Positions 32,750-45,489 of a stretch of 64,000 bases of DNA are shown in pieces; position 1 is the first letter of the stretch; the number at the start of each line of letters is the position of its first letter. A program made the translations under genes and the position numbers. The stretch is from NCBI GenBank assembly GCA_949825025.1, contig OX463788.1, positions 29,344,340-29,408,339 of the forward strand. The letters run 5' to 3'. Under the pieces are notes generated by a model. The model was not told the DNA's origin, ran no database searches, and was given only the letters and a program-made list of their open reading frames with translations. The DNA comes from Siphlonurus alternatus. Taxonomy: Eukaryota > Arthropoda > Insecta > Ephemeroptera > Siphlonuridae.

Positions 32750-32910
32750 CAGGCGCGGATCCAGGGGGGCGGCTGCAGTCCCCCAACCCCACCCCCCTGA
32801 AATTTTGGATTTAACATGGGCAATATAGAGTCTAGAGGCGTTTCCCCCACTCCATTTTTTTAACAACAGGAGGCCCCCCCCCCCCGAAATTTTTACTGGA
32901 TCCGCGCTTG
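32750..32910. mobile_element. Family D (GGCGCGGATCC) element, copy 2, hAT-like
   Basis: CAGGCGCGGATCCAGG and TGGATCCGCGCTTG ends. GTGGCTGA (32742-32749) and CTGGCTGA (32911-32918) flank, a 7-of-8 duplication. Interior with C/G runs and AATTTTGGATTTAACATGGGC as in copy 1. Confidence 0.75.
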
Positions 32911-33121
32911 CTGGCTGATAATCAGAGGATGTCACGTTTCCCTCAGTCACAGCTAGGCAAATGCCGTGATGAGAATTATTGCAGTTAAGGCCGTGGCTGC
33001 AAGAATATAATAACCTAGCTCGTGAAACGTTCAAGTTTTTGGGTTTAATTCGGAAGGTGTTCGGAGTTTTTTGACTAAATTAATAAAAAGTATGTTATAG
33101 GAGGTTTATCCAAATATTATA

Positions 33122-33124
33122 TAG

Positions 33125-33199
<75 letters not shown>
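33122..33199. repeat. (TA)n microsatellite
   Basis: About 75 bases of TA. Confidence 0.95.
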
Positions 33200-33202
<3 letters not shown>

Positions 33203-33260
33203 CTATAGTTAAGTATATAGAAGGATAGTGGCCATTTGTTCTATTTTTATAATTATAAGC

Positions 33261-33633
33261 CATTGAGCTCTAACAATGAAATATTAGAATGTGAAAATTT
33301 TAGTGACTTAATCAAAAGAAGGGGAGTAAATATAATATATGGTACTGTGAATTTTTTCAGATTTTTCTGAGACCGGGAACTATTTTTAAAAAATTATTGA
33401 AAGTTTATTTTGATGACGTCACGGGCGGCACTCCCTAAGAAAAAGGATAGGGCAGTGCCGTCCGTGACGTCATAAAATAGACTTTCAATATTTTTTTTAA
33501 AAATAGTTCCCGGTCTCAGAAAAATCTGAAAAAAATTCACAGAACCATATTTTTACCCCTTCTTTCGATTAAGCCACTAAAATTTTCACATTCTAATATC
33601 TCATTAAGGCCTTGTGTATTATAGAGCTCAATG
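33261..33633. mobile_element. Family A-related foldback
   Basis: Arms start CATTGAGCTCTA and ATTAGAATGTGAAAATTTTA. Core GAGACCGGGAACTATTTTTA and centre GACGTCACGGGCGGC / GCCGTCCGTGACGTC. Confidence 0.75.
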
Positions 33634-33704
33634 TTATCAAATTTTATTTTTACTTTCTTTTGTTTGTTGTTTTATTATTCTTTTAATTATGCTGTATAAT
33701 ATAA

Positions 33705-34005
<301 letters not shown>

Positions 34006-34094
34006 ATATAACGATTAAGTATATTGAATATTATAATCTTTATAGATAGAGGGCTTTAAACCCGTTTGATTGTCATGCAGGCTCTCGATCATGG

Positions 34095-34290
34095 ACAGGG
34101 GCGGGGATCCATGCAGCTTGCGGTTCTGGAAGGGGCCATTATATCCCGCATTGTTAAAATTTGGAGTATATAGGCCGCGGGGGGCGATCTTTGGGGGTTT
34201 TAGTATATAACACATTCAATGTATTTTGGGACATTTGGGGAGGGGGCGATTGCCCCCATCGCCCCTCCCCCCCCCCTTGGATCCGCGCCT
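34095..34290. mobile_element. Family D-type element, copy 3
   Basis: CAGGGGCGGGGATCC at the left and TTGGATCCGCGCCT at the right, with G/C runs near both ends. Borders imprecise. Confidence 0.55.
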
Positions 34291-35038
34291 AATAATATAT
34301 ATATTGTATGAAGATGAAAAATAAAACCTCAGTAACATTTTTTTTTTTTGGTACAATCTCTGTAATCAGAATTGTTCGTGGGATATCATATGATATATGG
34401 CTCCACGAACAATTATGATTATGACAAGGGCAATTTTGTAAAATATAGTTCGATCGATAGTATATATAATTTAAAAGTATATTTTTAGTCCCATGTAGTA
34501 GAGTGATCATGCAGTAATATTATTAATTATATACCATGCGGCAATATTACCATCAGGATTCAGAAGTGCCATATATGGACGCGGACGTGTTGCAACGTAT
34601 ATTAATATAACTTTATTATTTTTTCATAACTTTATAATAATTATTGATAACTCGAATCTAGAAGACATTTTATGAAAGCTATATGGAAAGTGATCGGAAT
34701 TTAAACAATTTAATATGCAATTAAGTGCCTATAATAAATATTACCGCAAATTTTTATAAATTGAATAAAAATTATAATTATTAATTTAAGAAAAAAATTT
34801 AGTTTAAAGTTATATACTAACTGTAAGTATAAAATAGTATAAAATAATTACAATAAATAAAAATAATTATTTTTTATTATTGTTATTAATATTTTGAAAG
34901 TAATTAATACAATTAAATTAAAATTTACTTCTATTTTTCCCTCTTTATTTATTTGAAAAGTGTTTTTCACCTTTTTTTAATTTAAAAAAACTACCACCAG
35001 GTAGCGAATTTGTAGGAATAAAGGGAACGAAAAACTTG
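34291..35038. other. AT-rich spacer with one hairpin
   Basis: Hairpin AATTGTTCGTGG..CCACGAACAATT at about 34369-34413. No gene seen. Confidence 0.4.
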
Positions 35039-35094
35039 GAGTGCGTTTGAATTCACGGGCCAGCCCGGGCTGGCCCGTGAATTCAAACGCACTC
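35039..35094. repeat. Perfect 56-base spacerless palindrome
   Basis: Every base of GAGTGCGTTTGAATTCACGG through GGCCAGCCC is mirrored with no central spacer (centre between 35066 and 35067, CCC|GGG). Flanks are unrelated. GC-rich in an AT-rich setting. Confidence 0.95.
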
Positions 35095-35949
35095 AATAAT
35101 GTTGAGTGTTAATGTTCATTAATGTTCATTAATGTTTTCTTAATTTTCTGATGAATATATGAAAAATCGCATTGCGACAGTCATTTTTTAAATTTCGCGA
35201 AAGTTTCGCGCAACATGTTTCGCGCGAAGTTTTGCATCTATCTGTGCATGAAGCATGAGAAGCTATAATTTGAGATGGAATTTTTTGCTTTTCATTTCTC
35301 AATAGAAGGAATAAGAGGTTAAACTATGCTTAGAAAATAAAATATTCAAAAAAATTAAATCGCTCACTATATACTTATAATATTTAAATGAAACAAAAAT
35401 ATTTCAATATCACCATGCATATACAGTATATAATATGTCATTAAAAAACTGGAAATATAAGCTAGGCATTTGAAAGGCGGCGTTTTGTGGCATTAAGTAT
35501 ATATATACAAACTAAAAAGCGCTAAAAAGTATGTCTTTTAACACCGCGATTAAAAAAAAAAAAAAAATACTTTTTTGTAGACTATATATTTTCCAAAATT
35601 AAATCAACTTTTTAGGCGCCTATTTTTTTAAAAAAATGTGACTTTTTTCCGCTCTCTAAATAATCAATCTCTGATTTATCATACGTACGTGCATTATGTA
35701 TCACGGAAAATAGTAATTATATAACTTCAGGATAAATATATATCTTTATAAAAGTGAGAGAAATTAAGAATTAAGTGCAGTAAAAAAGCTAGAATATTTA
35801 ATATATATAATAAATAATAATTATTAAGTCATGAAAAAATTACGGTATATATAATATTTGATAGCTAGATAAATATAATTAAATTAAGAATTTAACACAA
35901 TATATTATACGTATATATATTATATATTCTATACTATTATAGTAGCTCT
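35095..35949. other. AT-rich spacer, no gene seen
   Basis: Short AATGTTCATT direct repeat at about 35110-35140; otherwise no recognisable feature. Confidence 0.35.
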
Positions 35950-36700
<751 letters not shown>

Positions 36701-36778
36701 ATGCCAACTAAAGTTTCTAAAAAAGTTGTTGGTATGATTATAAGAAGTAGAAAGACGGTGAAGGATGGGGTTGTCACG
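36701..36778 (+). CDS. Candidate first coding exon (unrecognised)
   Basis: ATG followed by 26 codons without a stop: MPTKVSKKVVGMIIRSRKTV, then KDGVVT, basic, ending exactly in a strong donor ACG|GTAAGC. No downstream exon could be assigned. It may be a real first exon, or a captured one like those in W1, W4 and W5. Confidence 0.3.
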
Positions 36779-37665
36779 GTAAGCCAAGTCAACCGAGAAT
36801 GGTCCGAGCGGGATTACATTTGCATGTCATTTTTTTATTAATTTAAATTAAATTACTCATTAGTTTGTTTTTTAATGTTTCACATTTTCTTTTCATTCAT
36901 TGCTCTCTATATTACGAATTTGAATTTTAGCTGATTTCACTGTTAAAATTCGTTTTGGGATATTTTAAATCAGGGACGACACATAATTATCATAAAATTA
37001 TATCCTGTTCCACAACAATGCATGACTTGAATTTCAATTAAAACCAAAACCCACTTTTGCAATATTTGAAAAGTATTATATTCGTCAATTGTATCAAATT
37101 ATGAAGAATTTTTATAGTTCATGTCTGAATTCGTTGAATGTAGTCATATTATGCATACAGTATTGAAAACTAAGCATCATGTTACATAGGCTTACATAGC
37201 ATACTATGTATGTACTGTAATGCATATAGCATATTCCCACATTGTCATTTTAGAAATATGCAAAATGAGAGTTTATACATTTGCGGAAGCGGTTTTCCGT
37301 GCAACCGATTCGTGTTTTAACTTATGTTTACACCTCAGTTCTAAATAATAAATACATTAATACTATATGTGAAAAATACTGTTTATTGTTGAGGAAAAAT
37401 GTTGGAATCACAGAATGTAATCGAATTTAAGACGTTTGTAAATAAAACAATGTGATATGAGTTTTTAAGTTATATAGGTATATATGTATATTGACATTAT
37501 ATACACTGTATGCATACTTATTTAAATTACATTTCAATATTTTTTAAAACAAGAATATTTTGTCATCAAAATACAATTTTAGTTTGCTTTGTGTTTTGAA
37601 TCAATATCACGATTATGCATACCACGTAAACTGCATGTGGCCACTGTGGGATATTTATATTATAC
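36779..37665. other. Spacer or intron, no element recognised
   Basis: AT-rich and free of the repeat families seen elsewhere, which is unusual in this window. Confidence 0.35.
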
Positions 37666-37668
37666 TAA

Positions 37669-39433
37669 GGGTGGGGTGTAAACTCGCGCTTACGCTCGTT
37701 TACTTTCAAGTCTTTTAAATAGTTTTGTCAATCATACGTTGCCATCTATATAACTATTCAGTACGTGATATCAAAACGGTGTTTTAATGCAAAATGGACA
37801 ACCTACATGAAAAATTTTTATTGCAGAAATGAATTGAAGGTACCAAATTATGCTACTCTGATTTTCTCCAGGGTTTTTTTTTTTTTAAACCCAGAACTAT
37901 TTTTAAATAATTATTAAATGTGCTGCCACGCCCCCTGGAGGCGTCAACAGGCGTCTCTGTCCTATCCTTTTTAATAACGATTCAGGGGTGCCAACTTAAA
38001 TTACAGAACTTTCAATAATTATTTAAAAATAGTTGCAGGATTCATGAGAATCTAAAAAAAATCAGAGTAGAGGTGGAGCGCCGCGTAGCGTTGTGCATTG
38101 ACCGGTTCTCGTTAGATCACCGAAGTCAGGCTACGTCAAGCGTGGTTAATAGTTGGATGAGTGACCATTTCAAGTATAAAAATACGCCGCTCCCTCCCTG
38201 GGATAAATTCGTGTTGACGCAGTTGTTAGGCCCCTACCATTTTATTATTACTAATATTTATTTTATTTAATAATTTTTTTAAGGAGTTTGGGCAGATTCG
38301 AGGTAATTATTTTCTTAGCGTCCGGTTGTGATCGAGCGAGCAAGGCAATGGGCTTACTCCGGACACTGCCCATCTTCAACACAAAGAGGTGGCCAGTTGT
38401 AATTAAACCTCGTAATGCTATGATGTACCGGACGCGAAATGCCCCTGAAATTAGGCCACTCCAACGTACATGCCCCTGAAAGTATGCAACCCGCATTAAT
38501 TACACCTTAATTTGATACCCCCCCCTAGACCTAATTGAGAGATGATCCGAGCATTATTTACGAAAATATTCGTTTTTATATAAAGTTATTATAAGTTACC
38601 CCTAAAGGTAGGCAACCTTCACTTACATGCCCCTGAAAGTATGCAACCTTAACCTACATGCCCCTGAAAGTATGCAACCCGCATTACTTGCACCTTCATT
38701 TTATAACCCCCCCTAGACCTAATTGGGAGTAAATCCGAGCATTATTTACGAAAATAATCAATTTTATATAAAGTTATAATAATTAAGTCACACCTGAAAG
38801 TATAGTTTGCTTGGAACGTGCATCTCCATCTATGGGAAGAACATCGAACTTCTGAATGTCTACGTGATTCCCATTTGCGGGCGGCCACCATCTTGAAACG
38901 ATCTTCCGCACATATGCGCGCACTTGCGCGGATATTCGCATGCGCATTTTCGCGGACCAGTCTTCGCGCGAATTTCACATCACTGCACTGATGAGCAGTC
39001 AGTTCCCCTTTCGCAACGTTGCCTCTAAACAGAAGCAGCCAATGGGATGGCAGCGGTCACACAAAGAAAGTTAATAATTTCTGTGGTCACGTGATTCCAT
39101 TTGCGGGCAGCCACCGTCCAAAACGTATCGTAACTTTTTGCCTTGCATCTTGACGTATCCAAAAACCCAGATGAGGAGACGCGAAAACGTGAACTCGGAG
39201 ATTGATCAGCTTTCCCGTGGAGGCACACCACCCGGGGAAAATCCGCCCCCGTCCCCAAACGTGGACCTTAGTGAACGTCACCCTCCCCCGGCGGCCCCTA
39301 CCGACGACCCCCCCAGAAAGTCTCGTCGAGTTCCGAAGGGGGGAAGGGGTCTGTCAAGCCGATCTGGCGTTCGCCATAAGAAAAGCATTGGAAATTTGGG
39401 GTTTTCAAAGTGCTTCTTAATATATAAGACTAG
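37669..39433. repeat. Tandem duplication, copy 1 (1,765 bases)
   Basis: Aligns with 39434-41198 at constant offset 1,765 with scattered substitutions and small indels. Contains a truncated family A foldback (37794-38069), an identical 65-residue ORF in both copies (38073-38270), internal CCCCTGAAAGTATGCAACC repeats, a GCGC-rich patch and a C-rich 3' part. The ORF at the C-rich end is frameshifted between copies, so that part is not maintained as coding. Confidence 0.9.
37794..38069. mobile_element. Family A foldback, truncated, copies 2 and 3
   Basis: ATGGACAACCTACATG.. to ..AAATCAGAGTAG; the last about 60 bases of the right arm are missing. The identical truncation at 39559-39834 shows it predates the tandem duplication. 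Confidence 0.8.
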
Positions 39434-41198
39434 GGGTGGGGTGTAAACTCGCGCTTACGCTCGTTTGCTTTCAAGTCTTTTAAATAGTTTTGTCAATCAT
39501 ACGTTGCCATCTATATAACTATTCAGTACGTGATATCAAAACGGTGTTTTAATGCAAAATGGACAACCTACATGAAAAATTTTTATTGCAGAAATGAATT
39601 GAAGGTACCAAATTATGCTACTCTGATTTTCTCCAGGGTTTTTTTTTTTTTAAACCCAGAACTATTTTTAAATAATTATTAAATGTGCTGCCACGCCCCC
39701 TGGAGGCGTCAACAGGCGTCTCTGTCCTATCCTTTTTAATAACGATTCAGGGGTGCCAACTTAAATTACAGAACTTTCAATAATTATTTAAAAATAGTTG
39801 CAGGATTCATGAGAATCTAAAAAAAATCAGAGTAGAGGTGGAGCGCCGCGTAGCGTTGTGCATTGACCGGTTCTCGTTAGATCACCGAAGTCAGGCTACG
39901 TCAAGCGTGGTTAATAGTTGGATGAGTGACCATTTCAAGTATAAAAATACGCCGCTCCCTCCCTGGGATAAATTCGTGTTGACGCAGTTGTTAGGCCCCT
40001 ACCATTTTATTATTACTAATATTTATTTTATTTAATAATTTTTTTAAGGAGTTTGGGCAGATTCGAGGTAATTATTTTCTTAGCGTCCGGTTGTGATCGA
40101 GCGAGCAAGGCAATGGGCTTACTCCGGACACTGCCCATCTTCAACACAAAGAGGTGGCCAGTTGTAATTAAACCTCGTAATGCTATGATGTACCGGACGC
40201 GAAATGCCCCTGAAATTAGGCCACCCCAACGTACATGCCCCTGAAAGTATGCAACCCGCATTAATTACACCTTAATTTGATACCCCCCCCTAGACCTAAT
40301 TGAGAGATGATCCGAGCATTATTTACGAAAATATTCGTTTTTATATAAAGTTATTATAAGTTACCCCTAAAGGTAGGCAACCTTCACTTACATGCCCCTG
40401 AAAGTATGCAACCTTAACCTACATGCCCCTGAAAGTATGCAACCCGCATTACTTACACCTTAATTTTATAACCCCCCCTAGACCTAATTGGGAGTAAATC
40501 CGAGCATTATTTACGAAAATAATCAATTTTATATGAAGTTATAATAATTAAGTCACACCTGAAAGTAGTTTGCTTGGAATGTGCTACCATGGCATCTCCA
40601 TCTATGGGAAGAATATCGAACTTCTGAATGTCTACAATATCTGTGCTCACGTGATTCCATTTGCGGGCGGCCACCATCTTGAAACGATCTTTCGCACACA
40701 TGCGCGCACTTGCGCGGATATTCGCATGCGCATTTTCGCGGACCAATCTTCGCGCGAATTTCACATCACTGCACTGAGCAGTCGGATCCCCTTTTGCAAT
40801 GTTGCCTCTAAATAGAAGCAGCCAATGGGATGGCAGCAGTCACACAAAGAAAGTTAATCAGCCACCATTCAAAACGTCTCGTAACTTTTTGCCTTGCATC
40901 TTAACGTATCCAAAAACCCAGATGAGGAGACGCGAAAACACGAACTCGGAGATTGATCAGCTTTCCCGCGGAGGCACACCACCCGGGGAAAATCCACCCC
41001 CGTCCCCCGCCCCCAAACGCGGACCTTGGTGCACGTCACCCTCCCCCGGCGGCCCCCACCGACGACCCCCCCAGAAGGTCTCGTCGAGTTCCGAAGGGGG
41101 GAAGGGGTCTGTCAAGCCGATCTGGCGTCCGCCATAAGAAAAGCATTGGAAATTTGTGGTTTTCAAAGTGCTTCTTAATATATAAGACTAGGGGTGCG
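39434..41198. repeat. Tandem duplication, copy 2
   Basis: See copy 1. Differences include TACCATGGC inserted near 40584, TATCTGTGCTCACGTGATTC in place of a shorter CACGTGATTCC at about 40640, and loss of sequence near 40860. Confidence 0.9.
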
Positions 41199-42510
41199 GG
41201 GTGGTTGCCGGCCTTTTTTTTTTTTCTTTTTTTTTTCTTTTCTTTTTGAGAAGGAGAGTCGCGACGACGCGGTGGTGGCCAAAATTTGCACGTGTCATAT
41301 AGATGGATTTGCGCGCCATCTGTGAACTTAGTGTAGAAGTATTTCGACGGCGATCGCCACTATATCTGGTGATTTTCCGAGCCATGCTGCCACCTGGCGG
41401 CCTTTTCTCGTACCGCCCCGGAACCTTCCAGAATGTATAATAAATAGTGCACCGCTTGTGTCGGACCGGCCCGAGACTCCCCCAGGAAGTCTCTATCGAG
41501 AGTCCCGTTTCCGCCTCTCAGATGAAGCGAGTGAGACGTAGACCTAGCGACGACGCGGCATTACGCCCTGTCATGGCTGTCAAGGTCATGTAGATCCATC
41601 CGTATGTGAGCGCGTCTGAATGCCACGACCTAACTTTTTTCCCGTCGACCGCACGGTCAGCTCGGGAAACGGAGCGTTTCAATCGAGTAAGTACGAAAAG
41701 TATTAAAATCGCGACGTCATTCTCGCGAACACGCCCCTCGAACGGAGGCAGGATTTCAAATCGCGAAATGGCACCCGAAGTTGCTCAAAGAGAGGTGGGC
41801 CCGACTTTGACGTCCCCGTTGACGGAAAGCAGGCCCGCTTTCGAAAAAAGCTCTCTGTTCATTTGTGGTCCACTCGATCGGCCGTGTCCGTCGACCGATG
41901 TCGGACCTAACCTACTCTCGTGCCCGGATGAGTTAGCAAACGTCGGGGGCGACCCCGATGATAAAGTTTCCGCGGTTCCCCCGCCCCGAGCGACCCCCCG
42001 ACGGAACGCGCGTTCGCGGCAAGAGGCGCGAGAGACGCGACGGATCGGTCGCTTCGTCTCGAGGCGCGTCGGCGGGGCGCCGGTCGCGTGCCACGAGAAC
42101 CGCGAGGTCCGATAGACGCCGCACCGTCCCGCGGGGTCGGGGGCGGTCTCGGCCCCGCCCCGTCGGAGGAGGGGCGAAAGTGGGAAAAGGGCTTCATGAA
42201 CCTCCGAGAGGACCGGTCCGCCCCTCCCGCGGCGCCGAGGACGGACGCCGGGGAGGGCCCCCGGAGGCCCGCAACTTCCCCGAAATCTCGTCCCCGGCTC
42301 GAGATTTCCGCCCTCTCTCGCCCTCCGGCGCCCCTCCCGAACGGAAACTCGATTTTAGGGAGGCGGTTCCGGAAACCTCGGGAGGCCCCCCACCCCGCGC
42401 CCCCGTCTCCCGGGTCGATTCCGGACGGGAACACCTCTGCCACGCGAAAAGAAAATCTCGCGGGCGTTTCTTACGAGGATCCCTACGCGCGAAAAGTGCC
42501 GCTTAACTAA
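41199..42510. other. GC-rich island
   Basis: About 1.3 kb with a sharp GC rise against AT-rich flanks, starting after a T/C-rich tract (41211-41246). Many overlapping long ORFs in several frames reflect GC content; none shows a recognisable domain. It begins with promoter-like motifs (next entry). The most GC-rich part is 41960-42430. Could be a captured first exon/intron, rDNA-spacer-like sequence, or a CpG-island promoter. Confidence 0.5.
41421..41447 (+). promoter_or_regulatory. Heat-shock-element-like site plus TATA box
   Basis: GAACCTTCCAGAA (41421-41433) is a perfect GAAnnTTCnnGAA trimer, the binding pattern of heat-shock factor. TATAATAAATA begins two bases later. Downstream there is a 23-codon ORF (41522-41593) and a donor-like CGA|GTAAGTAC at 41684, which would make 41470-41683 a first exon. 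Confidence 0.4.
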
Positions 42511-43622
42511 GGGTTATTACAAATATGTATATAATATAATATGTATATAATAATTATTTTTAAAAAAAAGTTTGAAAATCTTGCGAGTGGCATGCAGGGA
42601 ATGATTTCACATGAAAAACGATACCGGTTTATTAATTTCCTAATTTCGAACACTCTGCATTTCTGCAATGTATTATGAATTATGTATACATAATACTGTA
42701 TATGTATTATTATGTATGCAATGCTTACAGTATAATTATCCTATCATTACTATGGAACATAATTATGACAATTTTCTTCGATTTCGATAACGTCTTAAGA
42801 GTAGTTTATGCACATAATGTACTTAATATTATGTTCCATGCATTAATTGCGAGTGGAATTTGCTGAAGGCAGAAGTTGTTGAAGCGGAGAGTTATGAGTT
42901 GTTTAAAGTAGCCACATTTGCCGCGTTAATTTTATTATTATTATTTATCTGATCATCCGCAAACCAAGGTCTCTACCTCTCCCCCTGATTTTTATTCAAG
43001 ATCTGTTGCGATCTAACGGTATCAAAACACCAAAACGAAACTTTCCTCTCTGGCAGCTCTCTCAAACTGTTTGTAAATAATTATAATGTCGTGTGCATCA
43101 GTCATTCTTTGATGCTTTTTACTGTCACTTATAGTAAAGTTTAATGCGGTTATAAACTTTCAAGACTTTCAAGCGCGTAAGTACGAAGCATGCCATGTAC
43201 TTAAACAGACGTCTTATTTACTTTGTATTATATTATCACCTGTGTTTAATTTGTCAGTACACGCCAACTAGTTACATCAGTAGTTTGTCATGGCTACGGA
43301 TTATAGCCTTTGAATATTCTAAATATTGTTTTCTCGATTCGCGTACGTCTGACTTGTTAGAAACAATAAAGAAATCAAATGTCTTTACTAATACTTTTGA
43401 ATTTTGCTTTGTTTTTCGTTATTTTTCTTTTATTTTAAAGCTGTATATTTATACATCAGTACAAGGTTATCTTTTTTTTTTACCTTAATTTGTTCGTAAT
43501 GCTTTATATGTACAATATACAAATAAATCAATAAATTTGGTTGGAAATCATGATGGGTTGGAATGATCTTTGCCTCGACTTTTTTGAAAAAATAAATATA
43601 TATATATATATATGTATATATT
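42511..43622. other. Spacer, no gene seen
   Basis: AT-rich. The 97-codon frame at 43195-43488 has no recognisable domain and AT-driven composition. TA run at about 43597-43612. Confidence 0.35.
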
Positions 43623-43690
43623 CAGGGTGTCCACAGAAATTGTCACGAATTGGCAGTCAAATTAAAGTATGAAGCAGGATGGTAACATGA

Positions 43691-45489
43691 GGTATCCGGA
43701 CAACTCGGTGCGCGGTCGACTGGGAGCCGGACAGCTCGGAGCCAAACGTGTTTCTAGGACAACTCGGAGCACGGACATCCTGGAGCCTAGGTAGGACAAC
43801 TCGGAGCACGGACAGCTCGGAGCGCGGACATCCTGGAGCCTAGGTAGGAACACTTGGAGCACGGACAGCTCGGAGCGCGGACATCCTGGAGCCTAGCTAG
43901 GACATCTTGGGGCACCGTTTTATTTAAATTGCATTGAATGAATTTAAAATAAAAATTGATGTATACCGAGAATGTATTGTTAATCGTAACATTTATTGTT
44001 ATATTACTTTTATTTATTACGTATGTAAAAAAATTATCAAGTATTCTGATCTGGTGAGAGATAATCCAAAAATTATATCATGAATTATTATTACATTATT
44101 AAATTTCTGCAAATTAATATTATACAACCTATTTTTTAATTATTTTTTTTTCTGCCAAAAAGATTTCATTTTGTTATATTTGCATGCTTTTATCACTTTA
44201 TAAAAAACTGCAACTTTTAACTTTTAAATATATGCAATATTGAATTTATAAAAAAAGCAAAATAATGAGTTGATCTTATTGACTTATCTAAAATATTTAC
44301 AGAAATTAACTATCTACTTTTTAGTCTCCCTTCTCAAAGTTTACCAACTTAAATTCATTTTTAAGTTTCTTGTGTATCTAAATTTAGTAATTAAATAATT
44401 CAGCACAAAGATTTTATCAAAACTGTGTACTTTATTATTTCACATAATATTATATTAGATTATCAAAATGATTCATAACTTATGTAATGTCATTTTTAAT
44501 ATAAACAAAAGTATTCACAAAGTTCAATTAACAATGATCATCATGGGAAAGTTGATACAGCATGTGTTGCGAAATCAAAATTTAATTTGTAAATTCGATA
44601 TGACTATGACCTTCGATGTGAGTAAGTTTTTACAATTAAATTAATTACGGTAATTTTAATTTTAAAGTTTTTTAAAACTTTTCTTTTATTACTTTTTAAA
44701 TATTTTTATTTTGTCAAAAACAAATCATGAATGCAATTCACTGACGTTTACAATTCGATGATGTTTACAAGTAAATGCGACCTGCTATTTGCTTTAAAAG
44801 TACTACCTTTTTCAGCATGGTGAGGAACCGCCAAAATGTAGGGTGAAATCCACCCTCAAAGCTTTCGGTAAGCAGACGACACTTATCTGACCGAACATTT
44901 GACCGCACAAGGTAAACTTTACTTCCATATATTAGACAGTAAAACGTACCTCACTGATGCATCATCAGAAAACTTAATGTTTTTTTTTTTTTTTTTTTAC
45001 AAACGTAATAAATATAAGTAATAAATATAAGTAACTAAGTAACAATAAATGTTACGATTAACGATACATTCTCAGTATACATAAATTTTTATTTTGAAAT
45101 TCATTCAATGTAATATAAATAAAACGGTGCCCCGAGATGTCCTAGCTAGGCTCCAGGATTTCCGCGCTCCAAGTTGTCCGTGCTCCGAGTTTTACTAGAT
45201 AGGCTCCAGGATGTCCGCGCTCCGAGCTGTCCGTGCTCCGAGCTGTCCGTGCTCCGAGTTGTCCTAGCTAGGCTACAGGATGTCCGCGCTCCGAGCTGTC
45301 CGTGCTCCGAGTTGTCCTACGTAGGCTCCAGGATGTCCACGCTCCGAGCTGTCCGTGCTCCGAGTTGTCCTACCTAGGCTCCAGGATGTCCGCGCTTCGA
45401 GCTGTCCGTGCTCCGAGTTGTCCTAGAAACACGTTTGGCTCCGAGCTGTCCGGCTCCCAGTCGACCGCGCTCCGAGTTGTCCGGGAACC
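43691..45489. mobile_element. W5: word-array element with perfect 9-bp TSD
   Basis: 1,799 bases flanked by GTAACATGA at 43682-43690 and 45490-45498. Ends GGTATCCGGACAACTCGG and, inverted, GGTTCCCGGACAACTCGG. The arms (43691-43910, 45125-45489) are arrays of GGACAGCTCGGAGC, GGACAACTCGGAGCACGG, ACATCCTGGAGCCTAG words. The centre is AT-rich, with a splice-bounded exon and a T run (44980-44998). A 9-bp duplication fits Mutator-type and foldback elements. Confidence 0.9.
44816..44867 (+). pseudogene. 52-base exon-like segment inside W5
   Basis: Acceptor TACTACCTTTTTCAG, 52 bases open in one frame (HGEEPPKCRVKSTLKAF), donor CG|GTAAGC. Neither the surrounding 1.2 kb nor the arms are exon-like. Protein unrecognised. 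Confidence 0.45.

Noticed and set aside
39138..39446. 102-codon Pro/Arg-rich ORF at the end of tandem copy 1
   Set aside because: Frame is not kept in copy 2 at 40799-41137, so not under coding constraint.
41960..42430. Ribosomal RNA gene
   Set aside because: No recognisable 18S, 5.8S or 28S core sequence; only spacer-like composition.
41606..42510. Several 130-180-codon ORFs on both strands of the GC-rich island
   Set aside because: GC-driven absence of stops; overlapping in at least four frames with no recognisable domain.
43195..43488. 97-codon hydrophobic ORF
   Set aside because: Tyr/Phe/Leu/Ser-rich, as expected from AT-rich sequence; no splice support or homology recognised.
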